Part shown: piece by piece, positions 1 to 7,836 of the stretch
How the letters are laid out: each line of letters opens with the position of its first letter
Numbering within the stretch: position 1 is the first letter of the stretch
Assembly (NCBI RefSeq): GCF_900106925.1
Contig: NZ_FNNZ01000012.1
Coordinates: 108,761 to 172,760, forward strand
Origin: Thiocapsa roseopersicina
GTDB taxonomy: Bacteria; Pseudomonadota; Gammaproteobacteria; Chromatiales; Chromatiaceae
Direction of reading: 5' to 3'
Length of the DNA: 64,000 nucleotides
Made by a program: the position numbers and the translations under genes
The notes under the pieces: model-generated
The model's database searches: none
What the model was told of the DNA's origin: nothing
Seen by the model: only the letters and a program-made list of their open reading frames with translations

Positions 1-102
1 AATCGAGTCGTGTCGGTTCATGGTTTCGGGTCGTCGAACATTGGATGGATGAGATGGCCGAGGCGACCCGCAGCCAAGCGTGGTACGCCGTCGGACGGAT
101 CT

Positions 103-453
103 TCAGACGAATCCATCAAAGGCCAGACCGAGCAGAATCGAGCCGATTCCGCCCCATTTCCAGTAGGCGCGTGGAATGCCGATGATCTCGTCGGGCCTGG
201 AGCGGCTCGGGTCACGCACGATCGCGTACAGATGCGGTCCGGCCAGGAACCAGGGCAAAAAACCGAACATGGTCGGCACCGCGAGCCAAAGCGGCACGGG
301 CTCGTTCAGAAAAAGCGCGACGGCCAAGACCGGCCAAGCGAGGAGATAGGCCGCGGTCAACTTGGCGTCGAGCGTTTTGTTGGATGTCGTCGCGAAGGTC
401 AGGAGCGCGATGGTTCCCCAAGCTGCGACGATCAGGATGAGGACGATACGCAT
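103..453 (-). CDS. small integral membrane protein, unknown function
   Basis: A 116-residue hydrophobic protein when started at the ATG at 453 (MRIVLILIVAAWG). An upstream in-frame start at 501 would add a polar, arginine-rich tail that does not look real. Four hydrophobic stretches are visible, at about residues 1-20, 28-52, 53-80 and 98-114, so it should sit in the inner membrane. I do not recognise the family and see no catalytic motif. It lies on the far side of the tRNA gene from the mobile DNA and is probably host chromosome. Confidence 0.55.
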   Translation of the reverse strand: MRIVLILIVAAWGTIALLTFATTSNKTLDAKLTAAYLLAWPVLAVALFLNEPVPLWLAVPTMFGFLPWFLAGPHLYAIVRDPSRSRPDEIIGIPRAYWKWGGIGSILLGLAFDGFV

Positions 454-727
454 GGTCTGACGCCGAAGGATGATGGTCGCTGCAAGACGCCGGCACGACA
501 ACCCGGATTCGGGGTCGTCTGCCCTTCGATTCGGGGATCCGGCCCGTGTCCCGGACCTAAAAGATGCACGGTCCAGCTCGGACGTATGCCCCGAGCCGAT
601 GGTAGCGGATGCCCGGGTCAGCGGTCCAGCAACCGCGTCGACCCGGATCCGGCCGAGGCCGCGCCCCCGTGGCTTCCGCCCGACCGCACACCGCGTTGCC
701 TTTGCGAACAGAAATGGCGCGGGGCGC

Positions 728-757
728 TTGACAATGACCCTCCGGATCCGGAAGATA
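728..757 (+). promoter_or_regulatory. candidate promoter for tRNA-Arg
   Basis: A perfect TTGACA -35 hexamer lies at 728-733. The best -10 about 18 bases downstream (AAGATA, 752-757) is weak. Transcription would begin near 764 and reach the tRNA at 860. A CCGGATCCGG palindrome occupies the spacer. The 454-859 stretch otherwise shows no gene. Confidence 0.35.
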
Positions 758-859
758 CGCGGCTCGGTGGTGACGGCAACAACGTCCAGCCAACGATCAA
801 TCAGTCCGCAGGCATGCCGGACTGGATAGAGCCTCCACGGATGGAGCGCCAGACTTAAA

Positions 860-936
860 GCGCCCGTAGCTCAGCTGGATAGAGTACCTGGCTACGAACC
901 AGGTGGTCGGAGGTTCGAATCCTTCCGGGCGCGCCA
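860..936 (+). tRNA. tRNA-Arg (anticodon ACG)
   Basis: A complete cloverleaf can be drawn. The acceptor arms are GCGCCCG (860-866) and CGGGCGC (926-932), with discriminator G and an encoded CCA end at 934-936. The anticodon stem CCTGG/CCAGG holds the loop CTACGAA, giving anticodon ACG. The T-arm contains GGTTCGAATCC. The anticodon decodes CGU/CGC/CGA arginine codons after A34 deamination. tRNA 3' ends are the usual attachment sites of tyrosine-integrase elements, and an integrase C-terminus remnant ends only about 57 bases downstream, reading toward the tRNA. Confidence 0.97.
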
Positions 937-944
937 AATAGATC

Positions 945-979
945 AAAGGCTTAGCACCGATCAGTGCTAAGCCTTTTTT
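945..979 (+). terminator. rho-independent terminator after tRNA-Arg
   Basis: A perfect 12-bp stem, AAGGCTTAGCAC (946-957) with GTGCTAAGCCTT (964-975), closes a 6-base loop and runs into six T residues (974-979). It begins nine bases after the CCA end of the tRNA, so it should end the tRNA transcript. Confidence 0.85.
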
Positions 980-992
980 CGTTGTGGTGTGC

Positions 993-1058
993 TTAGGTGG
1001 AATTTACCCCCACTTTTACCCCCACCTCCGGATTTGCTTGATTGATCCATCGGCCACC
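993..1058 (-). pseudogene. C-terminal remnant of a tRNA-targeting tyrosine integrase
   Basis: On the minus strand a frame ends with NPEVGVKVGVNST and a TAA stop at 995-993. A valine/glycine-rich VGVKVGVN tail of this kind is typical of integrases encoded beside a tRNA attachment site. Only about 20 codons of plausible similarity remain. No integrase catalytic R..H-x-x-R..Y signature is found upstream up to 1780. The stop lies just beyond the tRNA, the usual geometry for such genes. It could be the scar of an older element or the deleted end of this one. Confidence 0.45.
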
Positions 1059-1780
1059 GGATCCTATGCGTCCGCCGCGTCATCGCCTGTTTCCCCCTCA
1101 CTGTCTGGGTCAAGCGATCGCAGTGCCGGTAGTCAGATATGCTGATGCCACCGACAGGAGTTCGGCCACTCGTCGTCCGCAGCCATTCGCCGGGAAGAGG
1201 AACCGATGGCGTGATCTGCAACTGGTGCAGGTAGTCCGGGCCAACAGAACCCCGTACCCGATCGGCGGTCAATGAACGCCGGCATGCCGGTGCCGACACC
1301 TTAACGGTCAGCGAGCCGACTTCCGTCCGCATGACGTCGATTCGGCGCTTGGCGAGTGCAGGTGTCTTCGCAGCCCTACGCCGACACCGACGGCCCGGAG
1401 CGCACGGTGCACGGGTTGAAGGGGCCCCTTACCGGTCCTGCCGGCCTGGCATCTTGTGAACTCTTGCGACCGTTCGTGGCGTTAACGAAGGAATTTTGGG
1501 GAGGTGGGCCGGTTTAGGTCTGCCAGTTTCGGCAATCGGAACCCAAGGCAATCGGCGGTTCGGGATCCCTCGTTCTCGGCGTGCATGACAATCGGGATGT
1601 GTCATTCTCCACTTGCTGGAGGTTTCGCCGCCTTGGGGCCAAGCCGATTAACCGAGAATGGTGCCGAGCTTAATCTTTCCCCGGGCCTCTAGTGTCTGGG
1701 AAACACCAATTAGATCTGCCGCATCAGCCCGAAAGCGGTCATAGAGCGGCCAGAATACAGGTCCGCCCCACAAGCCGGGG
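1059..1780. other. intergenic stretch, no supported gene
   Basis: Between the integrase remnant and the AlpA-like gene I find only short frames of biased, arginine-rich composition that look like chance readings. No conserved motif, tRNA or clear terminator is visible. It may hold a decayed integrase body. Confidence 0.4.
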
Positions 1781-2101
1781 TCAGCCTGTTCGAAGCCTCG
1801 CCGGTGTCTCCTGTGCGGCGGAGACATTTGTGGTGGCGAGCGCGCGTGGATTGGCGCCGAGACCGAAGTTCGATCGTCGCGCATGGATGTCCGAGACCAG
1901 GCTGCGCAACTCGTCGTCGGTGGCGCCGCGGATCATCGCGGCGAGTACGGCGTCGATGTCATGCTCGGGCCAAGCGGCCGCGCGCGCACCGAGCGCGATC
2001 GGACGCGGAAGTAACCCGGCGGCGATCCGGGCATAAAGGCCGGAGCGACTGTAGCCGGTGCGCTCCAAGACAGTTCGTAAACGCAGGACGCAGGTTGGCA
2101 T
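1781..2101 (-). CDS. AlpA-family (MerR-like wHTH) regulator
   Basis: A 106-residue protein with the layout of AlpA/prophage CP4-57 regulators. An N-terminal winged-helix segment reads VLERTGYSRSGLYARIAAG. A loop PRPIALGARAAAWPEHDID follows, with the conserved tryptophan before the recognition wing, then a helix ending ATDDELRSLV. AlpA proteins activate excisionase or integrase genes of P4-like elements, or act as excision factors. The ATG is preceded by GGAG at seven-base spacing. It lies between the integrase remnant and the FlhC-like gene, where an excision control gene would be expected. About 30 C-terminal residues exceed the usual AlpA length. Confidence 0.7.
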   Translation of the reverse strand: MPTCVLRLRTVLERTGYSRSGLYARIAAGLLPRPIALGARAAAWPEHDIDAVLAAMIRGATDDELRSLVSDIHARRSNFGLGANPRALATTNVSAAQETPARLRTG

Positions 2102-2216
2102 GCGGGATCTCCATTGTGTGATCGGTTCGTTGCGAGTCAGAGAGCACCCGCAGTGTCGTGAGTCGAAGAGGGTTCGGCTGTAGCTGATCGCGCCGGTCGA
2201 GCGAAGCGGTTCGTGG

Positions 2217-2816
2217 TCAAGCGTGTGTTGTCGCGTCCCGATTCGGCTTGCCTTGCTCGGCCGTCGAGGAGCCGAGGGGCTGCGGCGGTGCGTCGTCCTT
2301 AACCTCGCGTCCTGTTCGAGACACCTTCAAGGCACAAATCGGACAGTCCACGGACCGGCGCGAGAACGCCCCTGCCACGTAGGGGATCGCGCAGCGCTCG
2401 CAGATGCGAAAGAGCACGAGCCCCGTGGTCAGGTCGCGGGCGATCACCCAGCCCTGGTTGATGTCGAGGGTTGGGCCGAGCGTGTCGGATCCCGTTAACC
2501 CCGCCATCTGCTCCAGATAGAGGCGATGCCCCGTAAGCAGCGCCTCGACGTTTATGCGCCGCTCGACCGCCGCGCCGCCGAAGGCGCGGTACAAGCCCGC
2601 GAAGACCGACGCGTTGGCCTGCCGACGCGCCGAGCCGAGGAGACTGCCGGTGCTCGGCAGCTGACCGGGCAAAGGCTTGCAGCCATGGATCTCGTGGTGC
2701 AGTTCGCGCAGCACGGCCGGCCGCAGACCGCTGATCCGCGCCACAAGCGAGGTGCGCATGCCGCGCCGGATCAAGGCGATCGCCAGCTGCGTCTTGGCGT
2801 GGTGTTGAAGTCTCAC
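2217..2816 (-). CDS. FlhC-like transcriptional activator (SetC/AcaC type), copy 1
   Basis: A 199-residue FlhC-family protein. The diagnostic segment DINQGWVIARDLTTG is followed by a four-cysteine zinc site, CERC and, about 15 residues on, CPIC. FlhC with FlhD forms the FlhD4C2 activator; element-borne relatives SetCD and AcaCD switch on ICE and plasmid transfer genes. The GTG start (2816-2814) overlaps the TGA stop of the flhD-like gene as GTGA, so translation is coupled. The open frame runs further upstream, but that part overlaps flhD out of frame. The pair is transcribed away from an HTH gene at 3305, like a repressor/activator switch. A second pair lies at 55.3-56.3 kb. Confidence 0.85.
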   Translation of the reverse strand: MRLQHHAKTQLAIALIRRGMRTSLVARISGLRPAVLRELHHEIHGCKPLPGQLPSTGSLLGSARRQANASVFAGLYRAFGGAAVERRINVEALLTGHRLYLEQMAGLTGSDTLGPTLDINQGWVIARDLTTGLVLFRICERCAIPYVAGAFSRRSVDCPICALKVSRTGREVKDDAPPQPLGSSTAEQGKPNRDATTHA

Positions 2817-3181
2817 GGTTGGGCGACCTCCTCGGCGGCGAGCAGAATCACCTGCAGCCCCAGCCCGAGTGCGGACGGTCCAGTCGTCCGAAGACGTTCC
2901 TGCAGCCAGCACACGCGAAAGCGCGGTCGAAACAACACGACGCCCGAAGCGGCCAGCTCGCGCAGCATCGCGAGCGAGGCATGACGCAGGATATCCAGCA
3001 ATTCCCGGTCCAGACCATAGACCAAGACGGCCTTTTCGGCGTCCGAACGGGCAAGATCGCGGGCGCCGAGCAGCCACATCAGGTTCAGGGTATCGACCTC
3101 GCAATCGTGGTCCGGCGCAGGGTTGGACCGGGGTGGCTCCAGGTCGGGGGCCGAGGGTGTGTCCGTCATCGTCGTTCTCAC
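2813..3181 (-). CDS. FlhD-like co-activator (SetD/AcaD type), copy 1
   Basis: A 122-residue protein whose core, LNLMWLLGARDLARSDAE then a helix ending LRELAASGVVLFRPRF, follows the FlhD fold, including the helix before FRF that touches DNA in the FlhD4C2 complex. It should act as the partner of the FlhC-like protein encoded by the overlapping next gene. The start is GTG at 3181, or more likely ATG at 3169 (MTDTPSAPDLEP), which follows a GAGAACG stretch. The N-terminal 35 residues are acidic and proline-rich, longer than chromosomal FlhD. Confidence 0.75.
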   Translation of the reverse strand: MRTTMTDTPSAPDLEPPRSNPAPDHDCEVDTLNLMWLLGARDLARSDAEKAVLVYGLDRELLDILRHASLAMLRELAASGVVLFRPRFRVCWLQERLRTTGPSALGLGLQVILLAAEEVAQP

Positions 3182-3304
3182 GGCAGAAAAACATGTTGAT
3201 GGTGTTATAATCGCGCGGATAAAACGATATTGTCAAATAAAAACGCGTATTAAGCGACAGTAAACGCTCTATAAAGCGATTTATCAGCACTCGACTCGGG
3301 CGGT
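3182..3304. promoter_or_regulatory. divergent control region between flhDC-like pair and HTH gene
   Basis: This stretch is clearly AT-richer than its surroundings. Minus strand: a perfect TTGACA at 3236-3231, with a possible -10 GATTAT 18 bases on, or TTATAA (3210-3205) at a longer spacing. Plus strand: TATAAA at 3270-3275 is a fair -10 for the gene at 3305. Three short AGCG/CGCT elements (about 3252, 3264 and 3274) alternate in orientation and could be operators for the divergent HTH protein. None of this is proven. Confidence 0.45.
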
Positions 3305-3775
3305 ATGGCCATGACGACGGACAATCAAGAATCTGATTTACATAGCGAAGCCTTCTGGGATACTGCCGGATTCGCGACGCGCCTGGCACACGCCAAGGGC
3401 ACGCTGTCCACGAATGCGTTCGCGCAAAAGTGCGGTATCTCCGAGAGCATCTTCCGCAAGTACCTCGCGGGCGTGAGCGTTCCGGGGGCGGACAAGCTGG
3501 TCGATATCGCCCGCGTAGCCGGTGTGTCCCTGCTCTGGCTGGCGACCGGACAGGGGCGTGCCGAGGACGGGACGCCCGGGATGGTCCGGGGCCCGGTCGA
3601 CGTGGATTTGCTGGAAACCCTGCTCGAGTCGGTCGAAGCCGGACTCGACGAGATCGGCGCCACCTTGACGCCGACGAAGAAGGCCAAGCTGGTCGCGGCG
3701 CTCTACAGCCTCTATCGCAGCAGCGAGGATGTCCGCAAGGCGCCGGTGTTGGAGCTCGTCAGGCTGGCGAGCTGA
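3305..3775 (+). CDS. CI-like helix-turn-helix repressor without peptidase domain
   Basis: A 156-residue protein. Residues 22-75 form a lambda-repressor-like HTH: FATRLAHAKG then NAFAQKCGISESIFRKYLAG. The VSLLWLATGQG that follows is typical of phage CI-type N-terminal domains. The C-terminal half has no LexA/S24 peptidase Ser-Lys dyad and is predicted helical, so it may serve dimerisation. Being divergent from the FlhDC-like pair, it probably represses that pair and itself, in the way SetR controls setDC in SXT; this is inference from position. ATG starts at 3305 and 3311 are both possible. Confidence 0.7.
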   Translation: MAMTTDNQESDLHSEAFWDTAGFATRLAHAKGTLSTNAFAQKCGISESIFRKYLAGVSVPGADKLVDIARVAGVSLLWLATGQGRAEDGTPGMVRGPVDVDLLETLLESVEAGLDEIGATLTPTKKAKLVAALYSLYRSSEDVRKAPVLELVRLAS

Positions 3776-3926
3776 ACGTGACCGAGTGCACGGATCAGCG
3801 AATCCGCCCCGGAGTAACGGTTGCACGACGCGTTTTTGCGTTGACGCGGTCGATGCGGCGGGCGACGATCCGATGTGTTTGATATCAAGTGCATACTTCG
3901 GATCACGGGACAGCGGAGGTTTTCAG

Positions 3927-4325
3927 ATGGTCGACAAGAGTGATGAAATCCGTTCGACAATTCGCGGGATCATGGGCGACAGCGTGCCCAAGCCGAGGCC
4001 GTCGGAGGTGATGCCGGCGGTGAGCATCGATTTCGGCGGCATCAATCTCAAGAACGACACTGCGTTCGAACACGCGCATCCGGATCATCGGATCGATTTT
4101 CCTGCGATCGCGGCTGCACCGTCGGCGGTTCAGCGCTGCCACCGACAGCAACGGAGCCTGCTGCGGGTGCTCGGCTCGGTGCTGATGTTCGCCGCCATCG
4201 CCCCGCTCTACCTGGTGGAATTCCTGTCGGACATGCCCGACAACATCATTTTAACCATCGGATTCGTGATGCTGATCTTGAGTCTGATCAGTTTTACGAT
4301 CGCGACGATGCTCGAATCGTCCTGA
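3927..4325 (+). CDS. small bitopic/polytopic membrane protein, unknown
   Basis: A 132-residue protein. Its ATG follows a strong GGAGGT ribosome site at 3915-3920, which decides the start over longer in-frame readings. Residues 1-75 are polar and cytoplasm-like. Two hydrophobic helices follow: about 77-98 (LRVLGSVLMFAAIAPLYLVE) and 105-129 (NIILTIGFVMLILSLISFTI). No family is recognised. Its place between the regulatory switch and the replication genes makes it an accessory ICE gene. Confidence 0.6.
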   Translation: MVDKSDEIRSTIRGIMGDSVPKPRPSEVMPAVSIDFGGINLKNDTAFEHAHPDHRIDFPAIAAAPSAVQRCHRQQRSLLRVLGSVLMFAAIAPLYLVEFLSDMPDNIILTIGFVMLILSLISFTIATMLESS

Positions 4326-4839
4326 TCCGAGGACGGCGGCTCGTCCGCGAGCGGCCGCGTCTCTGTCGGGCGACTATTGCCGATGCGACCCGGTCGCGAC
4401 GGTACCGCACAACCTCGCGCACCATCGCCAAAGCACACCTTCCCGCGATTGCGCGGGCGATCGGGCCGTCCGTCTATCCACCGCATGAACCGGGGGAAAG
4501 CGCCAAGCCCTCGCCAGCCCTCATCCCCCTGTTCGTCTCCTGCTGTTCGGGTACCGGTCCTCCCCGGCCGGGCGCGCTGGGCCACGTCGCTCCCGATGGC
4601 CGATAAAAAACCCAAAACACGCGAAAGGCGTCGAAAAGCGTCATCTTGAGCTGCTTCGCCGCGCACTCAATCGGCTTACCATTTGTTCATCGTTCGAGGA
4701 CGCCTTCCGCACCGGCCCACGCTTCGACCACGGTGCCGGCGGGACGGTCTCGAGCGCATGTTCCATGTCGGCGGCGGCAGCGTCACGGTCTGCCCGGCCC
4801 GCCGGCCCGGATATCACAGACAACGATTCGGAGCCCGGA
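4326..4839. other. intergenic stretch, no supported gene
   Basis: About 510 bases with no convincing reading frame; the candidates are proline/arginine-rich and lack ribosome sites. A small GC hairpin (CGTCCGCGAGCGGCCGCG region, near 4342-4360) follows the membrane protein gene but has no T-run. The promoter of the XRE gene should lie here; I could not pick convincing hexamers. Confidence 0.35.
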
Positions 4840-5064
4840 ATGAACAGCACCATCGGAGGAAATCTCCGTCACCTGCGCAGGCGATCCGGTCGGACCCAAG
4901 CCGAGGTTGCCAATCGCGCCGGGACCTCGCAAGCCTGGATCTGCCGCATCGAGACCGGCGACGCCAACCCGACCCTCGCCAGCTTGCGCCGCATCGCCCG
5001 CGCTCTGGATGTCCAGGTCGTGGATCTGCTGCAACGCCGCCCCGAGCAGGCGCGCCCGACATGA
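4840..5064 (+). CDS. XRE-family HTH regulator
   Basis: A 74-residue single-domain Cro/CI-type protein: GGNLRHLRRRSGRTQAEVAN, then AGTSQAWICRIETGDANPTL, then ASLRRIARALDVQVVDLLQ. The helix-turn-helix is complete and spans nearly the whole protein. The ATG at 4840 fits the domain start; an upstream in-frame ATG (4765) would add an unlikely serine/alanine tail. Its stop overlaps the next start as ATGA, so it is probably translationally coupled to the DnaT-like gene and may control this replication operon. Confidence 0.8.
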   Translation: MNSTIGGNLRHLRRRSGRTQAEVANRAGTSQAWICRIETGDANPTLASLRRIARALDVQVVDLLQRRPEQARPT

Positions 5065-5879
5065 GCCGAGCGGCACGCGATTGGGCTTGGGACTGCCGCG
5101 GACTGACGCTCGCTCAACGGCTCGTGCTGCTCGCGCTGGCCGAGTATGCCGACGAACGGGGAGAGCAGTGTTTCCCCTCCCTCGCACTCCTGGAATGGAT
5201 GACGGAGCTCAGCCGCCGCGGCATCACCAAGGCCCTGGGCGGGCTCGATGGCACCCTGATCGAGCGCGCGAGAGGCGGACCCGGACGAGCGACTCACTAC
5301 CGGCTTCTGCTGTGCGCCTCGCAGCAGGATCAAGGGTGCCAAAGGAATCGGGAACCCAGTGTCCTATCCGGGAGGAGGGAACAGCATGCCTCGGGGAACA
5401 CTGTGCCCATGGGTAGGGCACCCGGTTCCGTCGGTCGGGAACAGAGTTCCTCTTTGATCGGGAACCCAGTGCCCCCGAACCGGGAAATGAGCCGTCATGG
5501 AACCGTCAGTGAGCCGTCATTGCTGCAGAGCGACGATGCTTCCGCACCGGTAGGCCCCGGCATCCGCGGGGGAGGGCGCACACCCATTCCGCCCGACTGG
5601 CAGCCCAGCCAACGGGTCTTCGACTGGGCCGCCAAGCAGGGCATCACCCGCACCTGGGCAGCGGCTCAGGTCGACGAGTTCGTCGTCTACTGGACCGACA
5701 CCGGCACCCAACGCGACAGTTGGGACGCGACCTTCATCAACCGACTGCGGACCCTGCAGGCGAGTGACGCAACGAGGCAAGACCATGAGCCAGAGCCCAG
5801 ATTGGCCGACAAGGACTACAGCGTCGGGGCCACCCCCCTCGATCAGATCCCTTGGCTCATCCCCGATCCTCTCGGCTGA
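5061..5879 (+). CDS. winged-helix protein with DnaT-like C-terminal domain
   Basis: A 272-residue protein. The N-terminus (AWDCRGLTLAQRLVLLALAE then SRRGITKALGGLDGTLIERA) is a winged HTH like those of phage replication O-type proteins. A low-complexity linker follows. Residues about 170-235 (PPDWQPSQRVFDWAAKQGI to FINRLRTL) match the DnaT domain, which handles single-stranded DNA during primosome assembly. The gene downstream encodes a DnaC-like helicase loader, so the two probably recruit the host DnaB helicase to replicate or re-circularise the element. ATGA overlap with the XRE gene sets the start. Confidence 0.75.
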   Translation: MSRAARDWAWDCRGLTLAQRLVLLALAEYADERGEQCFPSLALLEWMTELSRRGITKALGGLDGTLIERARGGPGRATHYRLLLCASQQDQGCQRNREPSVLSGRREQHASGNTVPMGRAPGSVGREQSSSLIGNPVPPNREMSRHGTVSEPSLLQSDDASAPVGPGIRGGGRTPIPPDWQPSQRVFDWAAKQGITRTWAAAQVDEFVVYWTDTGTQRDSWDATFINRLRTLQASDATRQDHEPEPRLADKDYSVGATPLDQIPWLIPDPLG

Positions 5880-6543
5880 GGATCTGGCCGCTGTCGGGCG
5901 AGCCGAGGTCGACCAACTCGCCGCCGAGCGGCTCCGAGCGGCCCAGGCACACCTCGAGCGGGCCGTCGGGAGCTGTGGGATTCCGCGCCGCTTCCTGGAC
6001 CGGACCTTCGACGGCTATGTGGCGCAAACGCGGGGACAGCGAGAGGCCCTGGCGGTGTGCCGCGGCTACGCACAGCGCTTCGAGGCGCTCAGACAGCGGG
6101 GCAGTTCGCTGCTGCTGGTCGGCGGCCCCGGGACCGGTAAGACCCATCTCGCCTGCGCGATCCTCACCGAGGTGATCCGCACCGGCCGCACGGGGCTCCT
6201 GATGTCCATCTCCGGGGCGCTGCGGATGCTGCGCGACGCCTACTCGCCGGTCGCCAAGCGCTCGGAGATCGAGAGCTTCGCCCTGCTCACGACCCCGGAC
6301 CTGCTCGTGCTCGACGAAGTCGGTGTGGCGATCGGCACCGACGCCAAGCGCCGTGCCATGCTCTTCGACGTGCTCAATGCCCGTTACGGGGAGATGCGCC
6401 CCACCATCCTGATCGGCAACCTGACCGCCGCCGAGATGGAGACCTACCTCGGCGAGCGCATCATGGACCGGTTGCTGGAGACCGGTTCCCCCATCGTGTC
6501 GTTCACCTGGCCGAGTTATCGGCGCAGCGGGTGTGTCGTTTGA
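5785..6543 (+). CDS. DnaC-like AAA+ helicase loader
   Basis: A 252-residue AAA+ protein with Walker A GGPGTGKT (residues 113-120), Walker B LLVLDEVGV (near 175) and sensor TILIGNL, followed by an arginine-finger-like region (GERIMDRLLE). This is the DnaC/IstB pattern. No IS21 transposase lies alongside; the DnaT-like gene overlaps its 5' end, which favours a replication role. The ATG at 5785 has an AGG at suitable spacing; a GTG at 5764 is the alternative. It would load DnaB helicase onto element DNA. Confidence 0.82.
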   Translation: MSQSPDWPTRTTASGPPPSIRSLGSSPILSAEDLAAVGRAEVDQLAAERLRAAQAHLERAVGSCGIPRRFLDRTFDGYVAQTRGQREALAVCRGYAQRFEALRQRGSSLLLVGGPGTGKTHLACAILTEVIRTGRTGLLMSISGALRMLRDAYSPVAKRSEIESFALLTTPDLLVLDEVGVAIGTDAKRRAMLFDVLNARYGEMRPTILIGNLTAAEMETYLGERIMDRLLETGSPIVSFTWPSYRRSGCVV

Positions 6544-7210
6544 TGTGGTCTGGCATCGAGCGCCTGTGGATCTTCCCCGGGGAGATGTTTCATGCGCTCG
6601 TATGGAGGTCGCTGCGGGAGACGCCGGCCATGCGGTGCTCTCCGCGGGCTCATGATGGACGTCGCCCCATAGGCTCCGATCGTCTGTCGCGGCGCAATGC
6701 GTAGTCTGGATGATTACCGCGGCGATCCCGAAGCCGATACCGCAGCAAATCTTGTCCTGATTCGGACACGCAGCGTGGCAGTTCGCGCTGGCGTTTGTTG
6801 CGCCGATCGCCCATTGGTTCAAGGCTGTTGGCGGTCGGGCACCGTCAACGAACCACGGGGCTCGCCGGGTCCCAACGCGTGAAACTCCAGCTGGGCTCCT
6901 CTAGACTCTGACGTCAAAGGGGCGTCCTCTCGTTCGCGCATATACGTTTGATGGAGTGATCTTTGGGCCAGAGATGGCGGCCTTTTTTTGGCCTCTGGTG
7001 TGATGCGCGGGCTGATATGTCTTGACCTCCAACGAGCTGTGTCGAAGGGGACTTCGGAACAGCTCTTGGCAAAACGTCAGACCTCATATTTTGAGTCGAC
7101 AATGGATTTGAAGCATGCCAAACCATGTCGTCTAAGCCCGCTGGTTACGGAGAACCTCATGTCCGGCGGCGTGGGAGGGCTGGCCGGTGCCCCGCCCCAC
7201 GCTGTATGGG
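6544..7210. other. intergenic stretch between replication genes and the defence-like cluster
   Basis: About 670 bases without a supported gene. Two structured spots are visible. One is an interrupted inverted repeat around seven T residues at 6968-6998. The other is a strong GC hairpin at about 7168-7201 (arms GCGTGGGA/TCCCACGC-like), which sits just beyond the stop of the radical SAM gene and could end the minus-strand operon, although it lacks a T-tract. Confidence 0.4.
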
Positions 7211-7834
7211 TCAGCGTCTCGCCGCGCCGGTCTTGTGGACCTGCCACCAGGACAGTTGCCTGTCGCTGGGGATGCCGACGAGCAGTCGCTCGCCGATCCC
7301 GACATGCACCTCCACAGCTCGGGGCTGGCCCGGTGCATATTCCTGCAACTGGTTCCGATAACGGTCGGTAAGAGTGATCACCCGCTGGTTTGCTGAGCCG
7401 CGCAGAGGCGCGCCGTCGTTGCGCAAGGCCTGGTAGGGGCCGTCGATGAGCAGGTCCGTGGCCGCGAGCAGGGCGGCGATGCCCATGGTGGTGCGGGCGC
7501 GCCGTCGGAGCGCGCCGTGCCGGAAGCCGGTGTAAACGATCAGGCCCAGGTCGCGCCGCGCCCGCAGCCGCATTAGCAAGGCTGCCAGCGCGCTAGCCTG
7601 TGCGAAGGGCTCTCCGCCGGAGACAGTGAGCCCTTCGATGTCCGGTACCGCGAGGACCTCAGCGGTCAGCGCGTCGAGATCCACCGCGGTGCCCCCCGTA
7701 AAGGGCAGCGCCCCTGGCGTCATGCAGCCGGAGCAGCGAAACGGGCAGCCCTGCACCCACAGGCCATATCGCGACCGTGGTCCCAGCGCGCGGCTGCGCG
7801 GCACCGTGGCGTAGAGGTGCAGGGCGGGCGGCAT
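7211..7834 (-). CDS. radical SAM 4Fe-4S activating-enzyme-like protein
   Basis: A 207-residue protein with a CxxxCxxC cluster motif at C30, C34 and C37 (WVQGCPFRCSGC), spaced as in NrdG/PflA-type activating enzymes, and VSGGEPF, the SAM-contacting GGE motif. It is short, consisting of the partial TIM-barrel core only, like NrdG-family activases. Such enzymes make a glycyl radical on a partner or modify a small molecule; neither substrate is evident here. It starts two bases after the coiled-coil gene stop and is the last gene of the minus-strand run. A radical SAM gene beside Hsp70 and AAA+ genes is unusual. Confidence 0.8.
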   Translation of the reverse strand: MPPALHLYATVPRSRALGPRSRYGLWVQGCPFRCSGCMTPGALPFTGGTAVDLDALTAEVLAVPDIEGLTVSGGEPFAQASALAALLMRLRARRDLGLIVYTGFRHGALRRRARTTMGIAALLAATDLLIDGPYQALRNDGAPLRGSANQRVITLTDRYRNQLQEYAPGQPRAVEVHVGIGERLLVGIPSDRQLSWWQVHKTGAARR

Positions 7835-7836
7835 GC

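Noticed and set aside
10..858. Long plus-strand frame of 282 codons before the tRNA
   Set aside because: Composition is proline/arginine/glycine-rich with no motif, and it lies opposite a hydrophobic protein with far better coding features; a chance open frame in GC-rich DNA.
1504..1884. Small frames between the integrase remnant and the AlpA-like gene
   Set aside because: No ribosome site, no motif and biased composition; some overlap the AlpA-like gene antisense.
5785..6543. IstB of an IS21 element
   Set aside because: The protein resembles IstB, but there is no IstA transposase and no terminal repeats; the overlapping DnaT-like gene supports a helicase loader.
7168..7201. GC-rich hairpin and conserved-looking stretch after the radical SAM gene, considered as a group II intron end
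   Set aside because: No intron reverse transcriptase, no clear domain V, and no boundaries; kept only as a possible transcription end.
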